A DNA stretch of 64,000 nt from Chryseobacterium gregarium DSM 19109 (lineage in GTDB: Bacteria; Bacteroidota; Bacteroidia; Flavobacteriales; Weeksellaceae), in assembly GCF_000430845.1 (NCBI RefSeq), contig NZ_AUMU01000008.1:186001-250000 (forward strand), given 5' to 3'. The position numbers were made by a program, and so were the translations under genes. Position 1 is the first letter of the stretch. Each line of letters begins with the position of its first letter. The notes under the pieces were generated by a model. That model ran no database searches and was not told where the DNA came from. It saw nothing but the letters and a program-made list of their open reading frames with translations. Shown one piece after another: positions 8,723 to 17,485 of this stretch.

Positions 8723-9145
8723 TTATTTTTTTAGTTCACAATCCGAAATCTGCTCTATTTCAATATTATGGTTTCTTAAAAATGATATCCCGTCATCATC
8801 CGAATATTCATTGATGTATACAAGTCTGGCAATCCCTGCCTGAAGAATGAGCTTACTGCATTCTTTGCATGGTGAGAGTGTTAAATACAGGGTGGCATCT
8901 TTTGCAGATTGTGTGGAAGCGGCCAGTTTTAAAATAGCATTTGCTTCTGCATGCAGGACATACCAGTGTGTTTTGCCTTCATTGTCTTCACAGCAGTTTT
9001 CAAACCCTGAAGGAGTACCATTATAACCATCTGAAATAATCATCCTATCTTTTACGATAAGAGCCCCTACCTGCTTTCGTTTACAGTAGGAAAGTTTTGC
9101 CCATTCCTGGGCCATCTTAAGATAAGCCTTATCAAACTTATTCAT
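8723..9145 (-). CDS. dCMP deaminase family protein (ComEB-like)
   Basis: The 140-residue protein has the cytidine/deoxycytidylate deaminase zinc site: HAEANAILKLA (the HAE motif with the proton-shuttling Glu) and LTLSPCKECSKLI (the PCxxC motif). It should convert dCMP to dUMP for thymidylate synthesis. The N-terminal SKLSYCKRKQVGALIVKDRMI-like stretch fits the ComEB/DCTD group. It sits 10 bases upstream of xerD on the same strand, so it is probably in the same operon. Confidence 0.9.
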   Translation of the reverse strand: MNKFDKAYLKMAQEWAKLSYCKRKQVGALIVKDRMIISDGYNGTPSGFENCCEDNEGKTHWYVLHAEANAILKLAASTQSAKDATLYLTLSPCKECSKLILQAGIARLVYINEYSDDDGISFLRNHNIEIEQISDCELKK

Positions 9146-9189
9146 ACAGCAGCATTGGTTTTTTCGAAATAATTTGTATTAAGGTAAAA

Positions 9190-9957
9190 TTAAAAGTTAG
9201 GCTTTCTTTTCTCTAAAAATGCAGAGACGCCTTCTTTTTTATCGGCCAGATCAAAGAGTTCTCCGAAACTTCTGATTTCGGTTTCAAAACCCTGGTCTGT
9301 ATCCGACAGGTTAACAGCGTGAATCGCTTTTGAAATTGCCATAGGTGAATTACGGGCAATGACGCTGGCCAATTCCTTTGTTTTGATTATTAATTCTTCA
9401 ATAGGATAAACCTCATTCACCAGCCCGATTTCTTTTGCTTTCGCAGCCGGAATCATTTTGGCAGAGAAGATCATTTCATTGGCCATCCCTTTTCCTATAA
9501 GCTTGGGAAGCCTCTGGGTTCCTCCATAACCCGGAATTAATCCCAAAGTTACTTCCGGCAGCCCCAGTCGGGCATTTTCCGATGCATATCTGATATGGCA
9601 GGCCATAGCGAGCTCAAGACCGCCCCCTAATGCAAAGCCGTTCATGGCTGCAATCACAGGCTTGGTCATGTTTTCTATCTTATTAAATAAACTGTTCTGG
9701 CCGTTTCTGGCAAGTTCCTCTGCCTTTTCCTGTGCGAAATCACTGAATTCTTTAATGTCTGCTCCCGCAACGAAAGATTTTTCTCCGCTTCCGGTCAGTA
9801 TAATTGCCCTGCAGGACAGGTCAAGATTTAATTCGTCAAAAACTGAACTCAGTTCTTTAATGGTTTGGGCATTTAACGCATTTAGGCTTTCAGGACGGTT
9901 TATGGTGATGATTGCGGTATTATCTTCCTTATTTAATAATATATTTTGGTAACTCAT
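9190..9957 (-). CDS. enoyl-CoA hydratase/isomerase (crotonase family)
   Basis: The 255-residue product carries crotonase motifs. The oxyanion-hole strands are in SFVAGADIKEF and MNGFALGGGLELAMACHIRYA, and the two acid residues of true hydratases are at ALGGGLELAMACH (Glu) and LPEVTLGLIPGYGGTQRLP (Glu). It should hydrate 2-enoyl-CoA in fatty-acid or amino-acid breakdown. It ends a minus-strand group, with 44 bases to the dCMP deaminase gene, and starts with ATG at 9957. The exact acyl substrate is not visible from the sequence. Confidence 0.88.
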   Translation of the reverse strand: MSYQNILLNKEDNTAIITINRPESLNALNAQTIKELSSVFDELNLDLSCRAIILTGSGEKSFVAGADIKEFSDFAQEKAEELARNGQNSLFNKIENMTKPVIAAMNGFALGGGLELAMACHIRYASENARLGLPEVTLGLIPGYGGTQRLPKLIGKGMANEMIFSAKMIPAAKAKEIGLVNEVYPIEELIIKTKELASVIARNSPMAISKAIHAVNLSDTDQGFETEIRSFGELFDLADKKEGVSAFLEKRKPNF

Positions 9958-10003
9958 TTTCCACTTTGAAATAATATTCGGTGCAAATTATAAATTTTTT
10001 ACA

Positions 10004-10040
10004 AAAAAAAGGAAAAAATACTGACCTTTTTTCCTTTTTA
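10004..10040 (-). terminator. intrinsic terminator of the catalase gene
   Basis: An A-rich arm (10006-10018, with GG in the middle) pairs with a T-rich arm (10027-10039, with CC in the middle). On the minus strand a hairpin is followed by a long run of T. It lies 24 bases beyond the catalase stop codon. Confidence 0.65.
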
Positions 10041-10063
10041 ACTGAATTTATAATTAGATGTAA

Positions 10064-11551
10064 TTATTTTGAATGATTCATCATATTGGCATCGATGACT
10101 ACATTGAGCTGGGTAGCCACTTTCATGCCAAGCTCAATGTTGGCTCTGAAGAAATGGCAAAGCTGCCGGTTGATGATCTCATCTTTTTTAGGGCCCGTAA
10201 TTTTGTTTAAGCTTCCTACGATATTATCGACAAGATGCTGTCTCTGTTCAGGATCCATTGCCTTGGAATACAGCAGGCCGGGCTGAGTATAATGGTCGTC
10301 GTCATTTTCATTTCTGTTGTAGCTGGCGACATGGGCACTGTCCAGTTCATATTCGAAATTTTTATAGGAAGGATCCGGTTTAATATCATCAAAACTGTTC
10401 GGGTGATAATTCGGCTTGTCCTGATAATGGCTTGAATCTGCCATAAAACCGTCCCTCTGATAATTATTGACGGCAAAAGGACATCGGTTAACTTCCAGAA
10501 GGTGGGCATTTACGCCGACTCTGTATCTGTGCGCATCGGGATAGGAGAATAATCTTCCCTGCAGCATCTTGTCCGGGGAGAAACTGATCCCGTTGACCAG
10601 GTTGCTGGGTGAAAAAATGGATTGCTCTACATGGGCAAAATAATTGACAGGGACTTCATTCAGTTCCATTTCTCCTACTTCAATTAACGGGAAATCTCCC
10701 TGGAACCATACTTTTGTAATATCAAAAGGGTTCCATCTGAAATCCCTTGCCTGCTCTTCTGTCATTACCTGGATGTACATCGTCCATTTGGGGAAATTTC
10801 CTTCTTCAATAGCATTGCAAAGGTCTTCCTGTGCAAAATCCGGGTTCTCGCCTGCCATTTTCGTGGCTTCTTCATCAGTAAAGTTCTTAACTCCCTGTTT
10901 TGTTTTAAAATGGAATTTTACCCAGACCCTTTCATTTTGGTCATTGATCATTGAAAACGTATGGGATCCGAAGCCATGCATATGCCTGTAGCCGTAAGGC
11001 GTCCCTCTGTCTGACATCAAAATAAGGACCTGATGAAGGGATTCGGGGTTCAGGCTCCAGAAATCCCACATCATTGCCGCGCTTTTCAGATTGGTCTTCG
11101 GCACTCTTTTTTGGGTATGGATAAAGTCGGGGAATTTTTTGGCATCTTTAATAAAGAAAACCGGCGTATTGTTTCCTACCAGGTCCCAGTTCCCGTCTTC
11201 GGTATAAAATTTCAGGGCAAAACCTCTCGGATCCCTTGCGGTATCTGCACTTCCTTTCTCTCCGCCCACTGTGGAAAAACGGGCGAACATTCTGCAGGAA
11301 TTGCCGACTTTTGAAAATATTTTGGCTTTGGTATACTGGCTGATATCGTGAGTTACGGTAAATGTTCCATAAGCCCCGCTTCCGTGGGCATGAACCACTC
11401 TCTCGGGGATCCTTTCTCTTACAAAGTGGGCTAGATTTTCCTGTAAAATAAAATCCTGCAGCAGGACAGGGCCTCTGGGGCCAACGGTCTGAGAATCCTG
11501 ATGTTCGAAGTAAGGCGCCCCGTTACTTAGTGTTAATTTTTTAGAATCCAT
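10064..11551 (-). CDS. katA: haem catalase KatA
   Basis: The 495-residue length and sequence fit small-subunit clade 3 monofunctional catalases. Near the N-terminus are TLSNGAPYFEHQDSQTVGPRGP and the catalytic His in RVVHAHGSGAYGTFTV. The distal Asn is in DLVGNNTPVFFIKDAKKFP, and the haem-ligand Tyr is in RLFSYPDAHRYRVG. The enzyme breaks hydrogen peroxide into water and oxygen in the cytoplasm. It is divergent from an oxyR gene with 131 bases between, a standard peroxide-response arrangement, so OxyR control is likely although I could not make out an operator. Start is ATG at 11551. Confidence 0.96.
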   Translation of the reverse strand: MDSKKLTLSNGAPYFEHQDSQTVGPRGPVLLQDFILQENLAHFVRERIPERVVHAHGSGAYGTFTVTHDISQYTKAKIFSKVGNSCRMFARFSTVGGEKGSADTARDPRGFALKFYTEDGNWDLVGNNTPVFFIKDAKKFPDFIHTQKRVPKTNLKSAAMMWDFWSLNPESLHQVLILMSDRGTPYGYRHMHGFGSHTFSMINDQNERVWVKFHFKTKQGVKNFTDEEATKMAGENPDFAQEDLCNAIEEGNFPKWTMYIQVMTEEQARDFRWNPFDITKVWFQGDFPLIEVGEMELNEVPVNYFAHVEQSIFSPSNLVNGISFSPDKMLQGRLFSYPDAHRYRVGVNAHLLEVNRCPFAVNNYQRDGFMADSSHYQDKPNYHPNSFDDIKPDPSYKNFEYELDSAHVASYNRNENDDDHYTQPGLLYSKAMDPEQRQHLVDNIVGSLNKITGPKKDEIINRQLCHFFRANIELGMKVATQLNVVIDANMMNHSK

Positions 11552-11633
11552 AGGCTTATGACTGTATCAATGATGGGTTAATTATATTTGATAATGTAAA
11601 GGTAACAATTGTCAAATTTACCTGAAATTTTAA

Positions 11634-11662
11634 TTGCTGAAAGCAAAAACATCATATCTTTG
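11634..11662 (+). promoter_or_regulatory. oxyR promoter (-33 TTG and -7 TATCTTTG)
   Basis: TTG at 11634-11636 and TATCTTTG at 11655-11662 are 18 bases apart, close to the Bacteroidota sigma-A consensus. The ATG of oxyR is 20 bases beyond. The 131-base gap must also hold the katA promoter and any OxyR operator, but I see no clean ATAG/CTAT pattern. Confidence 0.7.
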
Positions 11663-11682
11663 TAATAGATAATATTAATCAA

Positions 11683-12633
11683 ATGAACATTCAGCAATTG
11701 GAATATCTTATCGCTGTAGATAAGTATAAACATTTTGGTAAAGCTGCTCAGGCCTGCTTCATTACCCAGCCTACATTAAGTGCAATGATACAGAAGTTTG
11801 AGGATGAACTGGATGTAAAGGTGTTTGACAGGACAACCCATCCGATCCGTACTACCGATGTCGGGCTTCAGATTATCGATCAGGCAAAGGTCATTATAGA
11901 GGCGGTCAATGAATTGAGGAATAAAGCCAATCTTTTAAATAATATTTTAGGGGGCACCATTAATATCGGGATTATTCCTACGGTTTCCTCTTTCATCTTA
12001 CCGACTGAAATTTTCAAATTCCTGGAAGATAATCCTAAAATCCAGATGAATGTAAAGGAAATGACGACGGATAATATTATCAGGGCTTTAAAGGCAGGCG
12101 AACTGGATGCCGGGATTATTTCTACACCTTATGATTCTGCTGACGAATTCTATCAGGACTTCTTATTTAATGAAGAGCTGATGATCTACAGTTCGGATAC
12201 GGAGGCCAACAAGAAGAATTCTTATGTGGTTCCTGAAGACCTAAATGTAGAAAAAGTATGGCTTCTTGAAGAAGGGAACTGTCTGAGAAACCAGTTTGAA
12301 AATATCTGCCACCTGAAAGAAAATACGCTGAAGCCGAAAAATCTCGACTTTTTAGCTTCTAATATTCAGACATTGGTCCATATGGTCGATAAAGTAGGCG
12401 GGATCAGTATTCTCCCTGAACTTGCATTGAGCCAGCTTTCTGAGACACAAAAGAAAAATGTTTTCAGATTCAAAAAACCTTTTCCGTACAGAGAAATCAG
12501 CATTATTTATTATAAGCCGACTTTTAAACAGAAAATTATTGATGAATTAGCCCATTCCATCAGGACTTCACTAGAGAAAAAACTAAACTATAATGAAAAT
12601 CCGAAAGAATTCGTAAGCATAAAACCACAATAG
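11683..12633 (+). CDS. oxyR: peroxide-sensing LysR-type regulator OxyR
   Basis: The N-terminal helix-turn-helix (QQLEYLIAVDKYKHFGKAAQACFITQPTLSAM, residues 3-35) is typical of LysR proteins. The sensor domain has Cys200 and Cys209 in GNCLRNQFENIC, spaced exactly like the redox-active Cys199/Cys208 pair of E. coli OxyR, with the CLR-x-Q context preserved. Oxidation by peroxide should form the disulphide and switch on targets, of which the divergent katA is the obvious one. The length (316 residues) is normal for the family. It has its own promoter. Confidence 0.93.
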   Translation: MNIQQLEYLIAVDKYKHFGKAAQACFITQPTLSAMIQKFEDELDVKVFDRTTHPIRTTDVGLQIIDQAKVIIEAVNELRNKANLLNNILGGTINIGIIPTVSSFILPTEIFKFLEDNPKIQMNVKEMTTDNIIRALKAGELDAGIISTPYDSADEFYQDFLFNEELMIYSSDTEANKKNSYVVPEDLNVEKVWLLEEGNCLRNQFENICHLKENTLKPKNLDFLASNIQTLVHMVDKVGGISILPELALSQLSETQKKNVFRFKKPFPYREISIIYYKPTFKQKIIDELAHSIRTSLEKKLNYNENPKEFVSIKPQ

Positions 12634-12697
12634 TCATTTCCGGATACAGGCTGATAAACCCTTAATCTGAAGAAAAATATAATTAGCAGGCAAAAAT

Positions 12698-12728
12698 TTG
12701 AGTATTAAAAAAATAGTACTTAAATTTG
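12698..12728 (+). promoter_or_regulatory. metK promoter (-33 TTG and -7 TAAATTTG)
   Basis: TTG at 12698-12700 and TAAATTTG at 12721-12728 are 20 bases apart. Transcription would begin near 12735, just before the riboswitch-like element, which leaves a leader of about 130 bases before metK. Confidence 0.65.
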
Positions 12729-12740
12729 CCTCTGTTTACG

Positions 12741-12805
12741 AACGAGGAAATTTGACCTGATTGCAACCTCTATAAAAAAATGCTAAAACAGTATTTCTTT
12801 TTAGA
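12741..12805 (+). promoter_or_regulatory. SAM-II-type riboswitch upstream of metK
   Basis: The leader holds the conserved blocks of the SAM-II aptamer in order: GAGG (P1, 12744-12747), TTTGACC (12751-12757), TTGCAA (12761-12766), CCTC (P1', 12767-12770), an A-rich joint, and GCTAAAA (12782-12788). A candidate second helix is CTG (12757-12759) with CAG (12789-12791). CTAAAA (12783-12788) can also pair with TTTTAG (12799-12804), a competing hairpin that may be the off/on switch. The position directly before S-adenosylmethionine synthetase fits feedback by SAM. P1 is short (4 bp) and P2 was only judged by eye. Confidence 0.65.
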
Positions 12806-12865
12806 CCTTCCGGCAATATATTCTTACTTTCTTCGTGAATTCTAATCTAAAACAAATAGAATAAT

Positions 12866-14146
12866 ATGTCTTATTTATTTACGTCTGAATCCGTTTCAGA
12901 AGGACATCCGGATAAAATTGCCGATCAGATTTCCGATGCATTAATCGATCATTTTTTAGCATATGACCAATCTTCGAAAGTAGCATGTGAAACGCTTGTT
13001 ACAACAGGGCAGGTGGTGTTGGCCGGTGAGGTGAAATCTAATGCGTATCTGGACGTTCAGATGATTGCGAGAGAAGTCATCAACGGAATCGGATATACAA
13101 AAGGAGAGTATATGTTCAACGGTGATTCATGCGGTGTTATTTCTGCCATCCACGAGCAGTCTCCGGACATCAATCAGGGTGTTGACAGAGCGGTAACAGA
13201 TGAATCTTTTGAAGCGAAAGCAAATGCTCAGGGTGCCGGCGACCAGGGAATGATGTTCGGGTATGCCACCAATGAAACAGCCAACTATATGCCACTTGCG
13301 TTAGACCTGGCCCATACTATTCTTAAAGAACTTTCTGCCATCAGAAGAGAAAATTCAGAGATTACCTACCTTCGTCCTGATGCGAAAAGTCAGGTGACCA
13401 TCGAATATTCTGATGACCATAAGCCGGTAAGAATCGATTCGATCGTAGTTTCTACACAGCATGATGATTTCGGTATGGAAGAAGAAATGCTGAACAAGAT
13501 CCGTGAAGACATTAAAAATATCCTGATTCCGAGAGTCGCTGCTAAGCAAAGTGAGGAAATTAAAGGATTATTCAACGATCAGATCACCTATCATATCAAT
13601 CCGACCGGTAAATTCGTTATCGGAGGCCCTCACGGTGATACAGGCCTTACAGGAAGAAAGATCATTGTAGATACCTACGGCGGTAAAGGAGCTCACGGTG
13701 GCGGTGCATTTTCCGGAAAAGACCCTTCAAAAGTAGACCGTAGTGCCGCGTATGCTACAAGGCATATCGCTAAAAATTTAGTGGCTGCGGGAGTAGCTGA
13801 TGAAGTATTGGTACAGGTTTCCTATGCCATCGGAGTGGCTGAGCCCTGCGGTTTGTATATTAATACCTACGGAACTTCAAAAGTAGATCTTCATGACGGG
13901 GAAATTGCCAAGAAAGTTTCTGCCATTTTTGATTTAAGACCGTATGCCATTGAGCAGAATCTTAAACTGAGAAACCCGATCTATCAGGAAACAGCTTCTT
14001 ATGGACATATGGGAAGAGAAAGCTATACAGCGGATAAAACCTTCAACAGAGGTCAGAAAAAAGAGCTTACATTGAAAGGCCTTGAGTTTTTCACATGGGA
14101 GAAACTGGATAAAGTAGATGAAATTAAAGCCGCTTTCGGAATTTAA
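12866..14146 (+). CDS. metK: S-adenosylmethionine synthetase MetK
   Basis: The 426-residue product carries the three-domain signatures of methionine adenosyltransferase: [20 protein letters not shown] near the N-terminus (His and Asp of the active site), [16 protein letters not shown] (the GAGDQG motif, about residues 124-139) and [19 protein letters not shown] (the GGGAFSGKD motif). It makes SAM from methionine and ATP, releasing phosphate and pyrophosphate. It is slightly longer than the E. coli enzyme, as is common in Bacteroidota. A SAM-II-like riboswitch precedes it and a clear terminator follows, so it is transcribed alone. Confidence 0.98.
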   Translation: MSYLFTSESVSEGHPDKIADQISDALIDHFLAYDQSSKVACETLVTTGQVVLAGEVKSNAYLDVQMIAREVINGIGYTKGEYMFNGDSCGVISAIHEQSPDINQGVDRAVTDESFEAKANAQGAGDQGMMFGYATNETANYMPLALDLAHTILKELSAIRRENSEITYLRPDAKSQVTIEYSDDHKPVRIDSIVVSTQHDDFGMEEEMLNKIREDIKNILIPRVAAKQSEEIKGLFNDQITYHINPTGKFVIGGPHGDTGLTGRKIIVDTYGGKGAHGGGAFSGKDPSKVDRSAAYATRHIAKNLVAAGVADEVLVQVSYAIGVAEPCGLYINTYGTSKVDLHDGEIAKKVSAIFDLRPYAIEQNLKLRNPIYQETASYGHMGRESYTADKTFNRGQKKELTLKGLEFFTWEKLDKVDEIKAAFGI

Positions 14147-14169
14147 TTTCTCTCATCACAATAAATAAT

Positions 14170-14205
14170 AACTGCTTTATCTTTCCGGTAAGGCAGTTTT
14201 TTTTA
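14170..14205 (+). terminator. intrinsic terminator of metK
   Basis: AACTGCTTTA (14170-14179) pairs over 10 bp, with one G-U pair, with TAAGGCAGTT (14189-14198). A run of T follows. It lies just after the metK stop codon. Confidence 0.85.
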
Positions 14206-14234
14206 ATTTTACATAGATACATAATAAATAGAAG

Positions 14235-14726
14235 ATGAAGAACGCAAGATTTGCCCTGACAGTCCTTACCTTATTTTTTCTCGGAACTTTTACCAAGGCC
14301 CAGTTAACCATGCACAAAATGATAAGCGTAGGCTATACCTACCAGAACCAGAGCTTTGGTGATGTGGGTGGAAAATTACTTTTCCTGAATAATGATAATG
14401 TCATTTATCGGATAGGAGGTTCGGCGCTGATGGGTTCGGCGAATTCCAAATTTGCCATCATGCCTAAAGTCTCAGCCGATGTTTTATTGAATTTCCAAAA
14501 AAATGTAGATTTTTATCATTCTTATTATTTCCTGATGGGCGCGGAAGCTACCAATAAATATATTGCTCCAAAAGTAGGCGTGACGCTTTTCGGCCTTCTG
14601 GATTTAACCGGAGGATATGCTTTTCCGGTAGGGAACAGCGGTATTAACGGTAAAGAACTGAAAGGGCTGAATATTAATTTTACACTAAATGTTCCCACTG
14701 CCTTCATTCATGACATGTTTAACTGA
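14235..14726 (+). CDS. secreted/outer-membrane protein of unknown function
   Basis: The 163-residue protein begins with a Sec signal peptide ending FLGTFTKAQ. The rest has alternating polar and hydrophobic stretches (ISVGYTYQNQSF, NVIYRIGGSALMG, YYFLMGAEATNKY, VGVTLFGLLDLTGGYAFPV) that look like short beta strands, so a small beta-barrel in the outer membrane is possible. I do not recognise a named family. It follows the metK terminator and is 198 bases before the sigma factor gene, so it is probably monocistronic. Confidence 0.7.
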   Translation: MKNARFALTVLTLFFLGTFTKAQLTMHKMISVGYTYQNQSFGDVGGKLLFLNNDNVIYRIGGSALMGSANSKFAIMPKVSADVLLNFQKNVDFYHSYYFLMGAEATNKYIAPKVGVTLFGLLDLTGGYAFPVGNSGINGKELKGLNINFTLNVPTAFIHDMFN

Positions 14727-14924
14727 TTTTCATTAAGTTTTTCTCTTAAAAATTTAATAATTGGTTAACAGTTATTAAATTTTTATTATATTTACACCAT
14801 AGAAAATTGTATCCGCCTATTGATTATACTTTACTCTGAAGAATTGTTTTGTATTTACAGCTGATGTCAGATAATATATCTGAAAACTGATTGTCAGCGA
14901 AAATATTTTTATTGAGAAGAAGTT

Positions 14925-15515
14925 ATGAAATCAAAATCGGATAGTTTATTAATTTCCCTTTACCAGAAAGGAGACGAGGAGGCGTTGTCAACCCTTATCC
15001 ATCGCCATCAGAGAGAACTTTTTACATTCATTTTTTACAAAATTAATGATGAAGATTTAGCCAATGATGTTTTTCAGGATACATTCATGAAAATTATCGT
15101 TATGCTGAAAGAAGGACGCTATAATGAAGAAGGAAAATTTATCCTTTGGACCAAAAGAATCGCTTATAATCTTATTATCGACCATTACAGGTCAAAATCA
15201 AAAAATATTAAAGTTTCGGAAACTACTTTTGAAACCGATGAATATTCTATTTTTGATCTGCTGAAAGAACCTTCGGAGAATATTGAAGATCAGCTAGTAA
15301 CCAATCAGATCCAGGACGATCTGTTGAAAATGCTGCAGTATCTTCCTAAAAACCAGCAGGAAGTAATCCAGCTGAGATTTTTTGACGGATTGAGTTTTAA
15401 AGAAATAGCAGACCACACCAATATGAGTATCAATACCACACTGGGCCGGGTACGCTATGCTTTGATTAACCTGAGAAAAATCATGGACGAAAATCATATT
15501 GTCCTGACACGGTAG
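14925..15515 (+). CDS. ECF-type RNA polymerase sigma factor
   Basis: The 196-residue protein has sigma-70 region 2 (residues 22-90, with HRHQRELFTFIFYKI...DLANDVFQDTFMKII and FILWTKRIAYNLIIDHYRSK) and region 4 (about residues 130-190, with LPKNQQEVIQLRFFDGLSFKEIADHTNMSINTTLGRVRYAL). A 30-residue acidic linker joins them. It would direct RNA polymerase to a special promoter set. No anti-sigma gene is next to it; the only close downstream ORF codes for a 44-residue peptide. The 198-base gap upstream shows no clear promoter. Confidence 0.92.
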   Translation: MKSKSDSLLISLYQKGDEEALSTLIHRHQRELFTFIFYKINDEDLANDVFQDTFMKIIVMLKEGRYNEEGKFILWTKRIAYNLIIDHYRSKSKNIKVSETTFETDEYSIFDLLKEPSENIEDQLVTNQIQDDLLKMLQYLPKNQQEVIQLRFFDGLSFKEIADHTNMSINTTLGRVRYALINLRKIMDENHIVLTR

Positions 15516-15564
15516 ATAATAATTTCGGAAAATTCCCGTTTTAAGGAAAAACATATACTCGCCT

Positions 15565-15699
15565 ATGAGAAAAAATGATTCCTTAAAAGTAACTACTTTG
15601 AAACCTAAGAAACAAACCATTGAGTTTTTACTCAATTTTTCAAAGAACCTTGAGGTCATAACGGCCAAGAGTAAGAATTATCCGATTTCCAAAAATTAA
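15565..15699 (+). CDS. small basic protein downstream of the sigma factor gene
   Basis: This ATG-to-TAA frame of 44 codons encodes a peptide with 9 Lys, starting MRKNDSLKVTTLKPKKQTIEF and then LLNFSKNLEVITAKSKNYPISKN. The segment 'KPKKxTIxFLLNFSKxLEVI' has the look of short conserved Flavobacteriales proteins rather than random sequence: a basic N-terminus followed by an amphipathic helix. It begins 49 bases after the sigma factor stop and may be co-transcribed. Its function is unknown. A regulatory partner of the sigma factor would be speculation. Confidence 0.55.
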   Translation: MRKNDSLKVTTLKPKKQTIEFLLNFSKNLEVITAKSKNYPISKN

Positions 15700-15705
15700 A
15701 AGTAT

Positions 15706-15713
15706 TAATTTTG
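15706..15713 (+). promoter_or_regulatory. -7 promoter element for the yjjG-like gene
   Basis: TAATTTTG fits TAnnTTTG and ends seven bases before the ATG at 15720, so the transcript would be leaderless or nearly so. No TTG is seen at the -33 distance. Confidence 0.4.
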
Positions 15714-15719
15714 TGCTGT

Positions 15720-16415
15720 ATGAAAATTCAGCACATTTTTTTTGATCTTGACAATACGCTCTGGGATCACCGCAGAAACGCTTATCTGACCATTAAAGAT
15801 CTTTTCCGGAAAGAAGAGATTGATTTGCGCTATCATATTGATTTTGAGGAATTCCATTCCGTCTATCATGAAATCAATGAGAAGCTCTGGGAAGATATAA
15901 GGGATGGAATTATTGATAAAGAATACCTGAGAAAGCACCGCTTTTATGATACTTTCAGACATTTTAAGATAGATGATGAAAGTTTAGCGATGTATTTTGA
16001 AGAACATTTTTTAGATAAAATCCTTAATCACAATGAGCTGGTAGAAGGAGCGGAATATATTTTAGGGTATTTAAAATCTAAGAATTATACTTTGCATATT
16101 ATTTCCAACGGCTTTAAGGAAGTAACTGAAAGGAAGTGCATCTTATCCGGAATAGACCATTATTTCCAGACGATTACCAGCGCAGACGCTGTCGGAGTAC
16201 GAAAACCCAATCCTGCTATTTTTGAATATTCCCTCGGACTTTCTGATGCAGAAAAAGAAAACAGTATTTTAATCGGCGATGATTGGATCGCAGATGTAAC
16301 AGGTGCCCAGAACTTCGGAATGGATGTGATTTTCTTTGATGTTTTTAATGAAAATCCACAACAGGAAGGGCTGAAGATGATTAAACATCTTTTACAGATT
16401 AAAGAATATTTATAA
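15720..16415 (+). CDS. yjjG: YjjG-family noncanonical pyrimidine nucleotidase (HAD fold)
   Basis: ATG at 15720 puts the HAD motif I, FFDLDNTLWDH, at residues 7-17; an upstream TTG adds only three residues. Motif II is in LHIISNGFKEVTERK, motif III is the Lys in VRKPNPAIFEYSL, and motif IV is SILIGDDWIADVTGAQNFGMD. These, with an alpha-helical cap at residues 20-90, fit the YjjG subfamily, which dephosphorylates dUMP/dTMP and modified pyrimidine monophosphates and so cleans the nucleotide pool. The length (231 residues) is normal. It is convergent with trpS across a terminator hairpin. Confidence 0.88.
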   Translation: MKIQHIFFDLDNTLWDHRRNAYLTIKDLFRKEEIDLRYHIDFEEFHSVYHEINEKLWEDIRDGIIDKEYLRKHRFYDTFRHFKIDDESLAMYFEEHFLDKILNHNELVEGAEYILGYLKSKNYTLHIISNGFKEVTERKCILSGIDHYFQTITSADAVGVRKPNPAIFEYSLGLSDAEKENSILIGDDWIADVTGAQNFGMDVIFFDVFNENPQQEGLKMIKHLLQIKEYL

Positions 16416-16418
16416 AAG

Positions 16419-16454
16419 TTTCGGCGGTCTCGTGTTAACGAGACCACCGAAATT
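16419..16454. terminator. bidirectional hairpin between yjjG and trpS
   Basis: TTTCGG-GGTCTCGT on the left pairs with ACGAGACC-CCGAAA on the right, with one bulged base per arm. The loop is very short and there are short A/T runs on both sides. It stands between two convergent stop codons and probably ends both transcripts. Confidence 0.7.
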
Positions 16455-16483
16455 ATTTAGTTACAAAGGCTGGTCAATAAAAA

Positions 16484-17452
16484 CTAAATTCCCAGACTTT
16501 CCCTCACTCTCTTGATCGTTTCCGTAGCGATGACCCTTGTTTTTGCAGCTCCTTCCCGGAGTTTTGCTTCCAGTTCATCCAGGTTGTTCATGTAATATGA
16601 GAATAATTCTCTTTCCTTTTTAAACCTTACAAGAATCAGATCCAGAAGTTCTTTTTTCGCATGGCCGTACCCGAAATTTCCGGCTAAATATTTACTGCGC
16701 AGTTCTTCGGTCTGTTCCGGCGTTGCAATCAATTGATAGATCGCAAATATTTTATCCGTTTCCGGATCTTTAGGATCTTCCAGAGACTTGGAATCCGTTT
16801 CAATGCTCATGACCTGTTTTTTCAGCTCTTTTTCAGGCAGGAAGATATTGATGATGTTTCCCCTGGATTTCGACATTTTATGGCCGTCAGTTCCCGGAAC
16901 ATATTTGGTGTCCTCCTGAAGCTCAGACTGGGGCAGAACAAAAACTTCCCCCATCTGGTTATTGAATCTGGAAGCCACATCACGTGCAATTTCCAGGTGC
17001 TGAAGCTGGTCTTTCCCCACGGGAACAATTTCGGCATCATACAGTAAAATATCTGCAGCCATAAGGATCGGGTAGGTAAACAGCCCCGCATTGACATCCT
17101 GAAGCCGGTCAGCCTTATCTTTGAATGAATGGGCTAAAGTTAGTCTCTGATACGGAAAAAAACAGGATAAATGCCAAGAAAGTTCACAGGTTTCAGGAAT
17201 GTCACCCTGTCTGTAAAAAAATGTTTTTTCAGTATCTAAGCCACAGGCAAGCCAAGCCGCAGCAATTTCATACGTATTCTGTTTCAGTTCTTTCGCGTCT
17301 TTAATCTGGGTTAAAGAATGAAGATTTGCGATAAATAAAAATGATTCGTTTCCTTCCTGTTTTGATAATTCTATCGCAGGAATAATTGCACCCAACAAGT
17401 TTCCGAGGTGTGGTGTTCCGGTGGCTTGAATGCCGGTAAGAATTCTTGACAT
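16484..17452 (-). CDS. trpS: tryptophan--tRNA ligase
   Basis: The 322-residue class I synthetase has its HIGH-type motif as GTPHLGN at residues 11-17 and KMSKSRGN near residue 191-198. Between them are LYDAEIVPVGKDQLQHLEIARD, which positions the adenylate, and QGDIPETCELSWHLSCFFPY. It charges tRNA-Trp. The length is typical of bacterial TrpRS. A TAAATTTG box lies 34 bases upstream on the minus strand, and I saw no Trp-rich leader or T-box, so no special regulation is visible. Confidence 0.97.
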   Translation of the reverse strand: MSRILTGIQATGTPHLGNLLGAIIPAIELSKQEGNESFLFIANLHSLTQIKDAKELKQNTYEIAAAWLACGLDTEKTFFYRQGDIPETCELSWHLSCFFPYQRLTLAHSFKDKADRLQDVNAGLFTYPILMAADILLYDAEIVPVGKDQLQHLEIARDVASRFNNQMGEVFVLPQSELQEDTKYVPGTDGHKMSKSRGNIINIFLPEKELKKQVMSIETDSKSLEDPKDPETDKIFAIYQLIATPEQTEELRSKYLAGNFGYGHAKKELLDLILVRFKKERELFSYYMNNLDELEAKLREGAAKTRVIATETIKRVRESLGI

Positions 17453-17485
17453 TGTTTAAATTTATTTTAAAAAATTAATGAACTT

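Noticed and set aside
11552..11682. OxyR operator in the katA-oxyR gap
   Set aside because: I could not find the ATAG-N7-CTAT-type spacing; the divergent arrangement suggests control but no site can be pointed out.
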